This document shows, piece after piece, positions 32,706 to 45,000 of a DNA stretch of 64,000 nt (the stretch's first letter is position 1; each line of letters starts with the position of its first letter). Source of the DNA: Halicephalobus mephisto (lineage: Eukaryota; Nematoda; Chromadorea; Rhabditida; Panagrolaimidae); the NCBI GenBank assembly GCA_009193035.1, contig SWDT01000016.1:620001-684000 (forward strand). Direction: 5' to 3'. The notes beneath the pieces were generated by a model, which had not been told where the DNA came from, did no database searches, and was given only the letters and a program-made list of their open reading frames with translations. The position numbers and the translations under genes were made by a program.

Positions 32706-33049
32706 TGAAGAGATTTCGCAGTAATTAAAGAAGATCTAGTTGGAAAGACATTCAAGTTTTCTTACGAAGAAGAAAATCGGGTCATCCGAAGAGAAACATG
32801 GTCAGTGAAACAATTCCAATCGTCGCACTTTGCCAAAAAGGCGGACAAGCTAATTTTTGATTACTTGTTGATTTTCCTCAATTTCTTATTTAAAAAAATT
32901 TTTTTGCAAAAATAAAACTTGTGCCAATTCTCATCAAGAACAAATGTGGCACAAGTTGAACTGCCTCTGGCATCGGACAATGTTGCCTTAGCAACAAGGC
33001 AAAACCCGTCCAATTTTCTTAGTTTTCCAAATTTTTATCCTTCTGGAAA
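32706..33049. promoter_or_regulatory. Divergent promoter region of tmem-39 and dynein-2 heavy chain
   Basis: This is a 344-base intergenic stretch between two opposite start codons. It contains an X-box at 32982-32995, and a candidate splice acceptor (TTTTCTTAG ending 33022) 27 bases before the dynein ATG. Confidence 0.6.
32982..32995 (+). promoter_or_regulatory. X-box (RFX/DAF-19 binding site)
   Basis: GTTGCCTTAGCAAC is a complete 14-mer match to the X-box consensus of two half sites separated by WW/WT. It lies 55 bases before the ATG of a dynein-2 heavy chain, a gene class known to be under RFX/DAF-19 control in ciliated sensory neurons. Confidence 0.85.
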
Positions 33050-36000
33050 ATGTCGACAAAGGAAAAAGAGAATTCTGATTCCCGGAGGACTTACATCCTC
33101 AGAGTTGCGGGTCACATCCTGTCACTTCATCTGGTGGAGGAGAAACTCCCAAATATCCAAGCATTATTCAACTTTTGCGACAGTCCTGCTCCCTTGTTCG
33201 TCATTAGCAGGATAGATCAGGTAGGAATTTAAGAAATAATAAAAACCTACATATAGAGGATACTTTAGAAGGGCAGAATAGATGTTTCAAATGAGATCAA
33301 GTACGATAAACCAGCGGTTTCAAGAGTCGTGTTTTTCAAAGCCCGACCGACCACCCTTACCAATGACAATTATAAAAACGTTGTTAGTGTATTAACAATG
33401 CAGGAAAATGCTTCAGAAACATTTTTGGGCAGTATTCAGCAGGTTAGCTAGAGTTCTCATATATGAATCTGTTAAAAAACTACAATTTTTTAAACATTTA
33501 TTTACCTTCAAAATTTCAAATTTGCATAATTGAAATCATTAATGAAAATTTTCATGTACGAATCCTCAACTTAGAGAAGTTTTCATATATGAAATCTCAT
33601 TTGTTAGTTCGAAATTTCATATATGAATCTGTTAAAAAACTACAATCCTTTAACTATTTATTTACCTTTAAAATTTCAAATTTGCATAATTGAGATCATT
33701 AATGAAAATTTTCATATGCAAATTCGTCGTTTGGACATAGGTTTCATATATGAAATTTCATTTTTAAATCAATGTTTTATGTACGAATTTTTCAAGGTGT
33801 TTTCTAAACTCTTCGCTAACGGCAACAACGCTGAAACGAACCTGAAAAACAGTAATCAACTCAGAGAAATCGTGACAGAACTCGAGGAGAATCTTCTGAT
33901 GACAGTGGAGAACGCGAGTGGAGATGGAATGAGGAAGAATGAAGGTAACTTATTTCTCAATCTATTCATAATGATTAAGCACAAAAATCTCAGGTGTACT
34001 ATCGCTCAATGACGAAATCAAGTACTGGAAGATGAGATCCTCCCAAAGAAAGGACAAAGGGGGCTATTCCGAAGCCTTCGAGCCTCTTGCTGAATCACTT
34101 CCTCTGCTTTCTGAATGCTCCATAGAAGAGGTAATTGAATTCGTCGAGGCTTCAGAAGACTGTGTGGACGTTCTGTGGAATTCAGACGAGCCTTACCCTC
34201 AGCAGCGGATGAAACAGCTGTTCTACGCGATCGAAAACAAATTATTCGAGACTCTCACGGCGAAATTCGACTCTGAAAAACTTTGGCGAAATGCGAAATC
34301 TGCAGATGAACTAAAAACAGCAATATCCATCTGCGATCAGTGGATTTTCGTTGTTTCTAATTTGACAAGCCAGACTTGGGCCAGGAACCCTCTGCATGAG
34401 TGGAAGGGGGAGCCCCAGAGACTGGACTTCATGAAGGGCTTCCGTCAGCGCCTGGATGAGGTCCTTTCTCTGAGGATCTTGAGTGACCAGATTACGGCTT
34501 TACTGAAGGAGAAATCGACAGCCAATGAGATTCTGGAGTCGGTAGAAGCGGCGATGAAGGGCTTCAACCCGATCGTGTACTCTCCTTTCACCGAAAATAA
34601 CTGGAAATCCCGACTTCAGACAGTCGAAAGAACCTTAGATCCGATCATAGACAGAACTATTCCGATTCTGAAGAGCAGATTACAGCCGAGCAAGATGGAC
34701 AGTAACAGTCTGCTGAGTGATATCCACAAATATAGACATTTCTTAAGCAGGAGCAATGTCAAGGCGAAGTTACTCAATGACAGAGAGACGTTGCTGGCAA
34801 GGTTATCCGATTTTTTACAGGTCAGATTTTTCAAAAAAATTAAAATTTATAATTTTTCGAACTTTTATGAGAATGTCAGTCATTTTCTTTAAGATTTCTA
34901 CTTTATTGGAATTCTGTAGCAAGTTCTAGAAGCTTCCAGAATCTCATAGAAGTTCTCGAAACTAAACTTTTTTGAAATTTCAGAATTCTGTGGAAGTTTC
35001 TTGCATTTAACGAAGGGTTCTGAGATCTTTCGGATTTTAGTGAAAATTTCTAAAACCTTTCAGAATTGAATAAAAAATTACAAATTATTTAAATTCGGAA
35101 ATTTTGAGAATTTAAGAGTTTCTAGAAATTCATGTCGAAATAATTTCAAAGAAAATTTATTTCTGATTTTTATAAAGATTATTTTTAAGTATTTTTTCAG
35201 GTAAAACGACGGGAATACGTCGAGAGAATCCAGATGAACATTGATGCCACCGCCGGTCGTTACTTGACGGAGATTGCCTCCAAGCTGATCTGGATCCGAC
35301 AGCAGAAACTCCAAGCAGAACAGCTGCGTCTAACTTGCTCTAATATGCTCAATGACCTGAGGGAATATCCCGACTTGAAACAGAAGATCACGGAGTTTAT
35401 TACGGAGCTAAATGCGGCTGAAAGTGAGCAGTTTGACAACTGGTCGAGAGAAGTCATCCAGAGCATCGACGATCCCAGTGATTCCATCGCTTTGGAGACT
35501 TGTGGAAAGTTGATGATTCTGGAAAAAGATGCAGGGATTCTGAGGGTGAACTACAGTGATCGATTGGTACGTTTTTTTAGAAATATAAACAATAGAAAAA
35601 CAACGAATAAATTTACCTTCTGTCGCGCTGACCAAGACCAGATGGCGAACTATTCGTGCAAAAATCACAAATTACAAAGCTTTTGAAAACATGACAGTAA
35701 TTAATAACTTAACAACTCAAAATTAAATTTAAATACAATCGACTCTCGATTTAATGTAATTATTTTTCGGTCCCGGCAAAATTTCCTTTAAAATAATGTA
35801 AATCGACTCTCGATTTAATGTAATTTTTGTCCTACTCCTTGGATTACGTCATATCGAGAGGCTACTGTACTTTCTTCGCTCGCCTTTCCTTTTTCGTTGT
35901 AGGATATTTCTTGGTGAGATCTTTTTTGCGTGGGTGAGGAACATAGATTTCGGTTTTCTCCTCGGTCTTCGTTGATGTTATGTCTTTTCACTTTCGACAG

Positions 36001-39000
36001 AAATTAAGAAATATTTTTTAATATTCTTACAAACTAAAATTTCTTCAAGCTTCTGAAGCTATCTAGAAACAATTAGGGATTTCTCAAAATTTCGTTTATA
36101 TTTCTAGAGTCTTCCAGAATCTGATAACTTTAAAAAAACATCTGGAATCTCAAATTTTAAACAGTTCTGAAAATTCTTCTCGACGTGATTTCGTAAAACT
36201 TTCTATTTTTAGTTTCACCAATAATGAACAATTTACTATTGCTGCAAAATTAATAATTATTTTAAAAAATCTTCAAGACAGAAACATCCCTTTCGAAACT
36301 CGATAATTTTAAATATTTTAGTTTCTAAAATTATTAATTATAAAGTTATTTAAAAAATATCTTCAGGTTCGTCTTCTTCGAGAAGTTCGTCAGATCCAAT
36401 CCCTCGGGTATACTGTACCTGCTAAGATTCAGCAATGCGTCCAGGTTGGGGAGCAGTTCTATCGTCACGGGATCCTTCTGAAACAAGTAGCCCACTTCTA
36501 CAACACCATCGAGGAACAGATGCTTCCGTGTCAGCAAGCCATGATGATAGATGAGGCTTTGGCCTTCGAGAAACTGGCGATTCCTGGGGACGATAAGACC
36601 AAACAAGTGACTTGGGATAATCCTCAAGCTTTGGAAAATTACATAGAGAAACTTCAAGTGGCTGCTCATCAGTTGACTTCTCATAATCGGAGGTTGAGGA
36701 AAATCCACGCGGAAATAACAGAAAAAGTTAATAAATTAATGACTTTGGATTTGCTGAAAGATGAAGACAAATGGCAACAGACAATCGGAGGAATCCGGCA
36801 GAAGTTCGCAGAAGAAGAAAGACATTGTCCGAACAAGACCAACATGAGGCCTTGGGCAATCCACTGGGACACTCAATTGTATAAAGCTCTGGAGATACAG
36901 TTCCAATGGGGTCTCGAGAGCATCCAATCACAGATCCCGACTATCAACACTCAGCTGATTTTCAAGTAAGTTCGAGGTTCTAATAATCGGAATCAAGACC
37001 ACAGAAGACTTTTTCGACGATCGAGAAGGATCAAATAAGGATTAACTTTATTTATAAGTACATTTACAAAAACAGTAATTTTCTGTTTTTAGGATCTTCA
37101 AAAATCCAAAAAATACCAAAATTTATGAATTTCTTGAAATTCCGAAAATTTAAAAAATGACCTTTGTTTTTGAATTAAAAAAATCTTTAAAATTCGAAAA
37201 AATTTTAAAAATAATTTTCGAATTTTAAAAAATACCTAAAAAATAATTTTCATGTTTTTGAATTTGAATAAATTGAAAAATTTCGTATTTTTTGGATTTT
37301 TAAAACTGGAAAATCTGAAAAGTACCGAAACGACTTTTTTATTTCGAATTTTACGAAATTAAATAACATGAAAAAATTGTTTTGATTTTTTTACATACTG
37401 GTAAAAAAGACTTATTTTTTGTCCATTATTTTAATTTCTGAAAATTCAAAAACCAAAAACAATAATTTTTAATCAACAATTTTAATTTTATAAAAAATTT
37501 AATAACAAAAAGAAAAAAATATTTCTAAAATATTCCAAAAAAGAAAATTAAACAACAACGAAATCGATTTCTGATTTTGGACTCTTATCAGTTTTATTTT
37601 TCGCCGAATTTTATACTTTTCTCATGTTGAGGGACCAGAATCTGCAGTTTCGACCACCGATCGAGGAACTCAAAGCCAAGTACTATTCAGAATTGAGGAA
37701 ATTCATCTCAATTCCCCAGAAATTTCGAGGGATTCAGAATGTCGACAGAGAAAATTCTTTTTTCGGACAAATTGTGGCTGAAAATGCACATCGTTTTGAG
37801 CCGATTTACGAACAGTCGAAAGTTCTCTTTGAGAAAATATCCAAAGTCATTGAGCAATTCGAGCCTTGGGTCATCATAGGCCAAGTCAACGTTGAGGACG
37901 TCATTGAGGAGAACTTTAAAGTCGCCAAAGACTGGGAAGACCAACTAAAGGCCCTGAAGGCGAAGGGCAGAGAAGCCGAGAGACTCCCCAACGAAATCAG
38001 AGTCGATTGTGTTTTGATTTCGACACAGAATGTGAAATCGACTATCGATGATCTTCTTCATCGGTTCTATGACACTCTTACTTGGACCCTCCGGCATTCC
38101 ATCAACACACAACTTCAGTCCATGGGACAGACAATCAGCCAAGGGATCGACCTCTTGGGATCCAGACCTCAGAGTCTAGAAGAAGTGGCAGAAGCCAATC
38201 AGAATCATTTAAAATTAGCCGTCCAAGCAAAGGAGATGGGCGAGATGACGAAGATTCTGGAGGAAAAAAACATTTTATTGAGGAACGTCGGAGGCGGTGG
38301 AGTGGAGAATTTGAACGTAGTAAAGGGACAATTTGAAAAATTCTCAATGATGTTAGAAAGCCATGAATCCGTCATCAAAGAACAGGTAAAAAATTTTTGA
38401 CAAAAAAATAATTAAAAAACGTTAATTTCGATCCATAAATTTCTCCAAAAAAGTTTAAAATTCGTCAAAAATCAATTTTTTTAAAATTAAAAATTAATTT
38501 TATTCGTTTTTTTGAAAAAAAATGTTTTTAGCTCGAAGTGATGAAGCAGAACGTCGGAGACAGAATCCAAGCAACTAAAGACGATTCGGAGAGACTTTTG
38601 GCCAGATGGAACCAATTCAAGCCCAAAACTGAGATCCTCTCGGAGAACAGAGACGCCGTCATGAAGGCTCTGGAATTCATAAAAGAGAAACGACAACAGT
38701 TCGACGAAATAGCTGTTGTGAAGGACAAAATCATGTAAGTTTAAAAAAATTTAAAAACAAATTAAAACTAAAAAATTAATCCGTTCAATAATAAACTAAT
38801 TTTTTAAATTTAAAATAAATTATAAAATTAACTAATTGCATTTTTGCTTCCTTGATGGTCCCGAACGGATTAATTTTTATTTTTTATCCATGTTCCAACT
38901 GTACGTCATTGTTTAATTTGATTTAAAAAATTGATTTTTTATAATTTTCAAACTTCATAATTTAGATCCGATTGTGAGCAATTCGGAATAGATCCTCCAG

Positions 39001-42000
39001 AATTCTCCTCTCTTGAAGAAATGGAAAAAGATCTGCAAGAATTTGAAAACAACTATCTCCTCTACGAAAAATTCAATTCGGAACTGGAGAAACTCGGCGC
39101 GGAAGAATGGATCCTCTTCAGATCCAAGACTTATCTCTTCGATGAATTCCTTCAGAACTGGACAGACCATCTGAAGTCCATCCAAGCCACCCCGGTTACA
39201 GTAAGACTCCAAAAGGACATAGACTTAATGAGGGAATTCTCCCCTTGTCTCAAGTACTGTAGAGGCGAGATGCTCTCCGGAGACCATTGGCTGGAGCTTT
39301 TCCGGCTCCTCAAATTGCCTAAGGGGACGACTTTGGAGAAACTGACTTTCGGAGATCTCATCAAAGTCCAACAAGCAATAATAGACAACGTCGAGCAACT
39401 GAAGAACCTGAATAGTCGGGCTCAAGGGGAAGTCACCATCAGGGAAGCTATTCAGGAACTAGAAGTCTGGGCAGCTCAAGCAGAGTTCCACTTGACGGAA
39501 TACAAACATTCCAATGGATCGACAATCAAGATCATCCGGGAATGGAAGGAGGCCATGAACCAAGTCAAAGACAACCAGGCCTTGTTGCAGTCGTTGAAGA
39601 ACTCGCCGTACTACACTCAATTCAAAGACCAAACGAGTATTTGGGAAAAAAGGTTGATTCCAAAATTCCGGAGAAATATCAAATTTGAATTATTTCGAAA
39701 AAAATCGAATTTTTTGTTCGAAAATATTTGAACTATTTTTTCTGACTTAAATTTTATTTTTTTCGTTAATTTCCATATTTTTAGAATTAGTACAAATTGA
39801 AACAAATGTATTTATACAAAAATAACCAAAGGTGATTCTACTTTTTTCAAAATTAAATTAAAAAGAAAAAATCATTCAAAACAATTCCTAATTGAAAAAT
39901 TTCGAAATAATTCAAAATTAGCATTTTTTAAAGTTAAAAAAATCCTGAAATCAGATCACGATGTACATTATTTTCAGAATCACCGACCTCGACATTTATC
40001 TGCAGCAAATGAACGAAATTCAGCGTAAATGGGTGTATCTGGAGCCTATATTCGGTCGAGGAAGTCTGCCTTCAGAAGCCTCCAGATTCAACCGTGTAGA
40101 CGTCGAATTCCGGGTTATCCTTCAGGACATTTCCAAAGACAGTCGTCTCGTTGCTCTCTGCAATCGTCCTAGTCTTGGGAGGACTCTGGAACAGACTATA
40201 GACCAACTCAACCGATGCCAGAGGGCTTTGAACGAGTTCTTGGAACAAAAACGAACAGCGTTCCCTAGATTCTACTTTCTTGGGGATGACGATTTGCTCG
40301 AGATCCTAGGACAATCCACGAATCCCACCGTTATCCAGATGCATTTGAAGAAGTTGTTCCAGGGAATAGACAAGGTCATTTTCGACCAGAGGAACGAGAA
40401 CATCCTCGTCATGGTTTCTTCTGAAGGCGAAAACGTGAAATTAGCCAAACAAGTCAGAATCGTTCCTCAGGTTGAGATCTGGCTGAGCGAATTGTCCAAC
40501 GAGATGAGGAACACTTTGAAGAAGTTGACTGCGGACTGCTTGAAGGAGGATCAACTGGATCCAGGAAAGTACCCTTCGCAAGTACTGTGTCTATCCGAGG
40601 AAATTCGATTCTGCAAGGATGTTGAGACGATTTTGTCGGCCAAGTCCTCAATACCGGATTTCAGGAAACAACTACTCAGTCAACTCGAGATGATGACCAA
40701 AACTACGGTAGACGAGCGGATCTTGCAATTGAAACTAAAGTCCTTAATTCTGGACCTAATCCACCACATCGCTATCCTGGACGAACTGCAATCCGGAGAA
40801 CATTCTTCCAAGGACTGCTGGCTCTGGCAGAAGCAGTTGAGATTCTATTTCGAAGGCGGGAATGTGATCATCAAGCAGTCCAACGCTCACTTCGAGTACA
40901 CTTTTGAGTACCAAGGAAACGCCCCGAAATTGGTCCACACCCCCTTGACAGACAAGTGCTACCTGACTCTCACTCAAGCTTTATCCATGGGATTAGGAGG
41001 AAATCCCTACGGCCCAGCAGGAACAGGCAAAACTGAATCCGTAAAAGCCTTGGCAAACTTGATGGGGAGACAAGTCCTAGTGTTCAACTGCGACGAAGGA
41101 ATCGACGTCCATTCCATCGGCAGGATATTCGTCGGATTGATTCAGTGTGGAGCCTGGGGATGTTTCGACGAATTCAATCGTTTGGATAAAGTAGGTTTTA
41201 TTTTGAGTAGTAAAAAATAATAAAAAAATTTTTTTAATACATCAGTTAACAAAAATAAAAATTAAATTTGAACTAAAAAAAATCATTATTTAGTTTGTAA
41301 AATTTTGAAATATTCAATATTACTTTTTCATTAATATAAAACTACAGTATATTTTGAAATATTTGATTCAGTTATATCAATTTTCGAATATATCTAAAAA
41401 ACTATATTTTTAGGGATATTGGAAAACTACTTTTTGAGTCATTGAAATTTTGAAAGTTTTCCGGATATAAAATTTGTTTTTTAAAATTCCTAAAAAGTGA
41501 ATTTCGATCGCTGTAGAGATGGATTACGGTATTTCGTACTTTGAAAATAAAGTTTTTATTTTAGAGTGTCCTTTCTGCCGTGTCCACTCAGGTCCAGACG
41601 ATCCAGGACGCCATTCGGTCTCATTCCCCCAATTGCTTCTTGAACAATAAGACAGTTCCGGTGGATTTCAATTCGGCAATCTTTGTCACTCTGAATCCAG
41701 CAGGAAAGGGTTATGGTGGTCGACAGAAGCTTCCAGACAACTTGAAGCAGCTTTTCAGACCAGTTGTGATGTCAGCTCCGGACAACGAACTGATTGCGGA
41801 GACCCTTCTTTTTTCTGAAGGTTTCGTCCAAGCAAAACCTCTGGCTAAGAAGTTGGTGACGACATTTACACTCAGCAAAGAGATGCTCTCAGCTCAGCAA
41901 CACTACGATTGGGGTCTCAGAGCTTTGAAGACGGTCTTGAGGGGATGCGGGGACGCTTATTCAAAGAGCAGAGAAAAAGGAGAAGAGGCCACAGTAGTCC

Positions 42001-45000
42001 AGACACTGATGCTGAATACATTGTCGAAATTGACATTTGCAGATTCCAAAAGATTCACGGTGTTATTGAAGGACATTTTCCCGGAAGTTGACGATTCTTT
42101 GTTCCAGGTTTGTTGGAGTTTAATTTTTCTGTGGTCCGTATTATCAAAATTAAAATTCAGAATTCTAATTTCTCGTGTTAAAACACATTTATGAATTTCC
42201 CTTATTGTAAAATATTCTTTCTTTTAAGTTGATAAAATTGGATATCTGGATTTCTCGAGTCACAGTGATTTATGAATCGTGTCTTAACACGAAAAATTAG
42301 AAATTTAATTTTGAATTTTAATTTTGATAATACGAAACACTGAATATTTTGTCGAAAGTGTTCATCATTATTCTAAGTCGAAATCATTTACATGACATAT
42401 GAATAATTATCTTTAATTTTATTTTTTTTATATTTTCCAATAGAATTTAAAATATTAATTTATTTAAAAAAGTTTTATCATGAAATTCCAAAAAAAATTC
42501 TTGACGTGAATTTATAGAATTTTTCAGTTGGAATTTGAAACATTAAAATTCTGATTTTCGTTTTTGAAAATTCCATAATTATTGAATTCCGACAAAATCC
42601 AAAACCTATGACGTTCTGTCACTCGATCCAAGTACTGTAAAAAAGAGTATTAATAAAAACTCTCTCATTATTAAAAATCCAAAAAGAAACACTTTTAAAA
42701 ATTTATTTATTTATAAATTCCATTTTGTTTCATTTATTCATTACTGAATCATTGTCAAAATATTTGTTGAAAAATTTAATTTCTGTTTCCTCGGATTGAT
42801 CGAACCTTCTTTAGTTCCTCGAACTGGAGAACAACCTCAAAACAGCTGCTGAAGAGCTTTCCATGGAGATCACTTCGATTCAATTGAACAAAATTTTTCA
42901 ACTTTATGAGCAACTTCGACAACGAACGGGAGTCGTCATTGTGGGACCTCCTGGTTCGGGGAAATCCACCCTTTGGAAACTTCTCAAGAAAGCTCTTGCT
43001 CTCATGAATCAGTCTGTGGACACCTTCACTTTGAACCCGAAGTCCATGTCTCGAACAAGACTGCTGGGGAATATGGATCTGGACACTCGGGAATGGACCG
43101 ACGGGGCTTTGACCATGGCCTCCAGACAAGTAGTCAAAGATTCTTCCAAGTCCTCCTGGATCATCTGCGACGGCGACATCGATCCGGAATGGATAGAAGC
43201 CCTCAACTCCGTTCTGGACGATAACAAACTTCTGACAATGCCCTCAGGGGAAAGAATCCAATTCGGGGATAATGTCAACTTTATCTTCGAAACTGACGAC
43301 CTTCAATTCGCTTCTCCTGCGACGATTTCGAGAATGGGGATGATCTTCATCAGCGAAGAGGATCTGGACATCATGGAGATTGTCAAGAGATATCTGAAGA
43401 CCACTGAAGATCCTAATCCTTCCCTGTCCGATTGGCTAAACGAGAAAATGCTCCCAGCACTGGAATGGACGATAAACAACCAGAACAGAGATCTGCCCTC
43501 GAGCAAAGTAGGGGTTTTGATGAATGTTCTTTCTCAAATCCACGGAAGCAGGACCTCGAATGACTTCTTGGTTGGTCTCATGAGGGGCCTGGCTCCTCAC
43601 ACGAAAGAAGAAAACAGAAGTAAGTTGGTGGAAGAAGTCATCTTCAGTGGGATGGGGTTGCCTGACAAGAGGAATCCACAGAACATCTTTTGCGACAGAA
43701 GGACCGACACGTTAATAAGTTTCACTGACGATTTCGGCATTACGGTAAAATTGGAGGAGATGCAACACGACAACAGAAGGCCCTTTGTTATGACGGCAAG
43801 GGCTCAAGCAGCAAAAGACACAGTAAGACTTTCCGAAATATTTCAAACAGACCAGTCCACAAATGTGGACTTTTCCAAAATTTAACTCTGTCCACGTCAC
43901 ATCGGGATCAACCAAGGACGGAACCTACACCAACCTCTAATTGGGCAAATTAACCGAAGAGTTTTCTTCTTTGTTCATTTGGTATTCGACTGAACAGTTC
44001 TAGTTCTGTGAATTTTAGTCGATCTTTTTGCAAGTGACAAAAGAGCACTATTTTCCACAGAAAGTGCAAACAACGGGAGAAAAGTTTCCTATTCGCGCAA
44101 ATTCCCACATTTCTTAAAATATATGAAGAAAATTGAGTTTCCTACTGTTTTTGTTTTTTTGTGGTCTTCCGCTAGTTAGGACATATCAGAAATTGCCACA
44201 ATAAAAGCAAATCGGTATCCAACTTTATTTGTTTTTAATTTTCGTTTGGAGTTTTGGCAAATTTGGACCAAACGCCAAATGGAGTAACGATTTCAAAAAA
44301 TTCTCTCTGCTCGAATCCGTTATTAAATTTTGATGGATTTCATATATCTGTGATTATCCACCAGAAATGCAATTTAAATACCAAATTCGACTTTAATTTC
44401 ACTACTATTATCATCAATAAGAAAAGCACTTATTTAGTGGAAAATTTCCAATTATCTTTAATGATGAATCAAATTTCTTTTTTTATTTTAACAAAGATCT
44501 AAGATTTAATTCTAAGTATAATGTAAAACTTTTAACTTGATTTCCTTGCTTTTTTAGATCCTGAACTGGCTCAAACCTGACAACCGACATCCATTCATCG
44601 TAGTTGGGCCCGATGGCTGTGGGAAAGAACAACTTCTCAAGAACTGCTTCGAGGCCGACCATCATAGTCTTATCGTCACCATCCACTGCAGTGCCCAGAC
44701 TTCTGCTGAACACATTGAACAGGCTTTGATCCAGAATTGTGTCCAAGTCAGCTCTGCTTCGGGGAGGGTCCTGAAGCCAAAGGACAAAGAGAACCTTATC
44801 CTCTTCCTCAAGTCCCCGAATCTCTCGAAACCGGACAAATACGGGACTTCTATGTTGATCGCTTTCCTGCAGCAGTTGCTTACGTACCAAGGGTACTACG
44901 ACAAGAACCTGGACTGGATAGGGTTGGAGGCTGTCCAGTTGGTCATCTCGATTTCCTCCGTCCCTGGTTCGGAGAGGTTCTCACTTCCGTCGCGATTTCT

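Noticed and set aside
33463..34012. Two similar open frames in dynein intron 2
   Set aside because: They arise from a tandem intronic duplication; the dynein reading frame splices around them (33442 to 33797).
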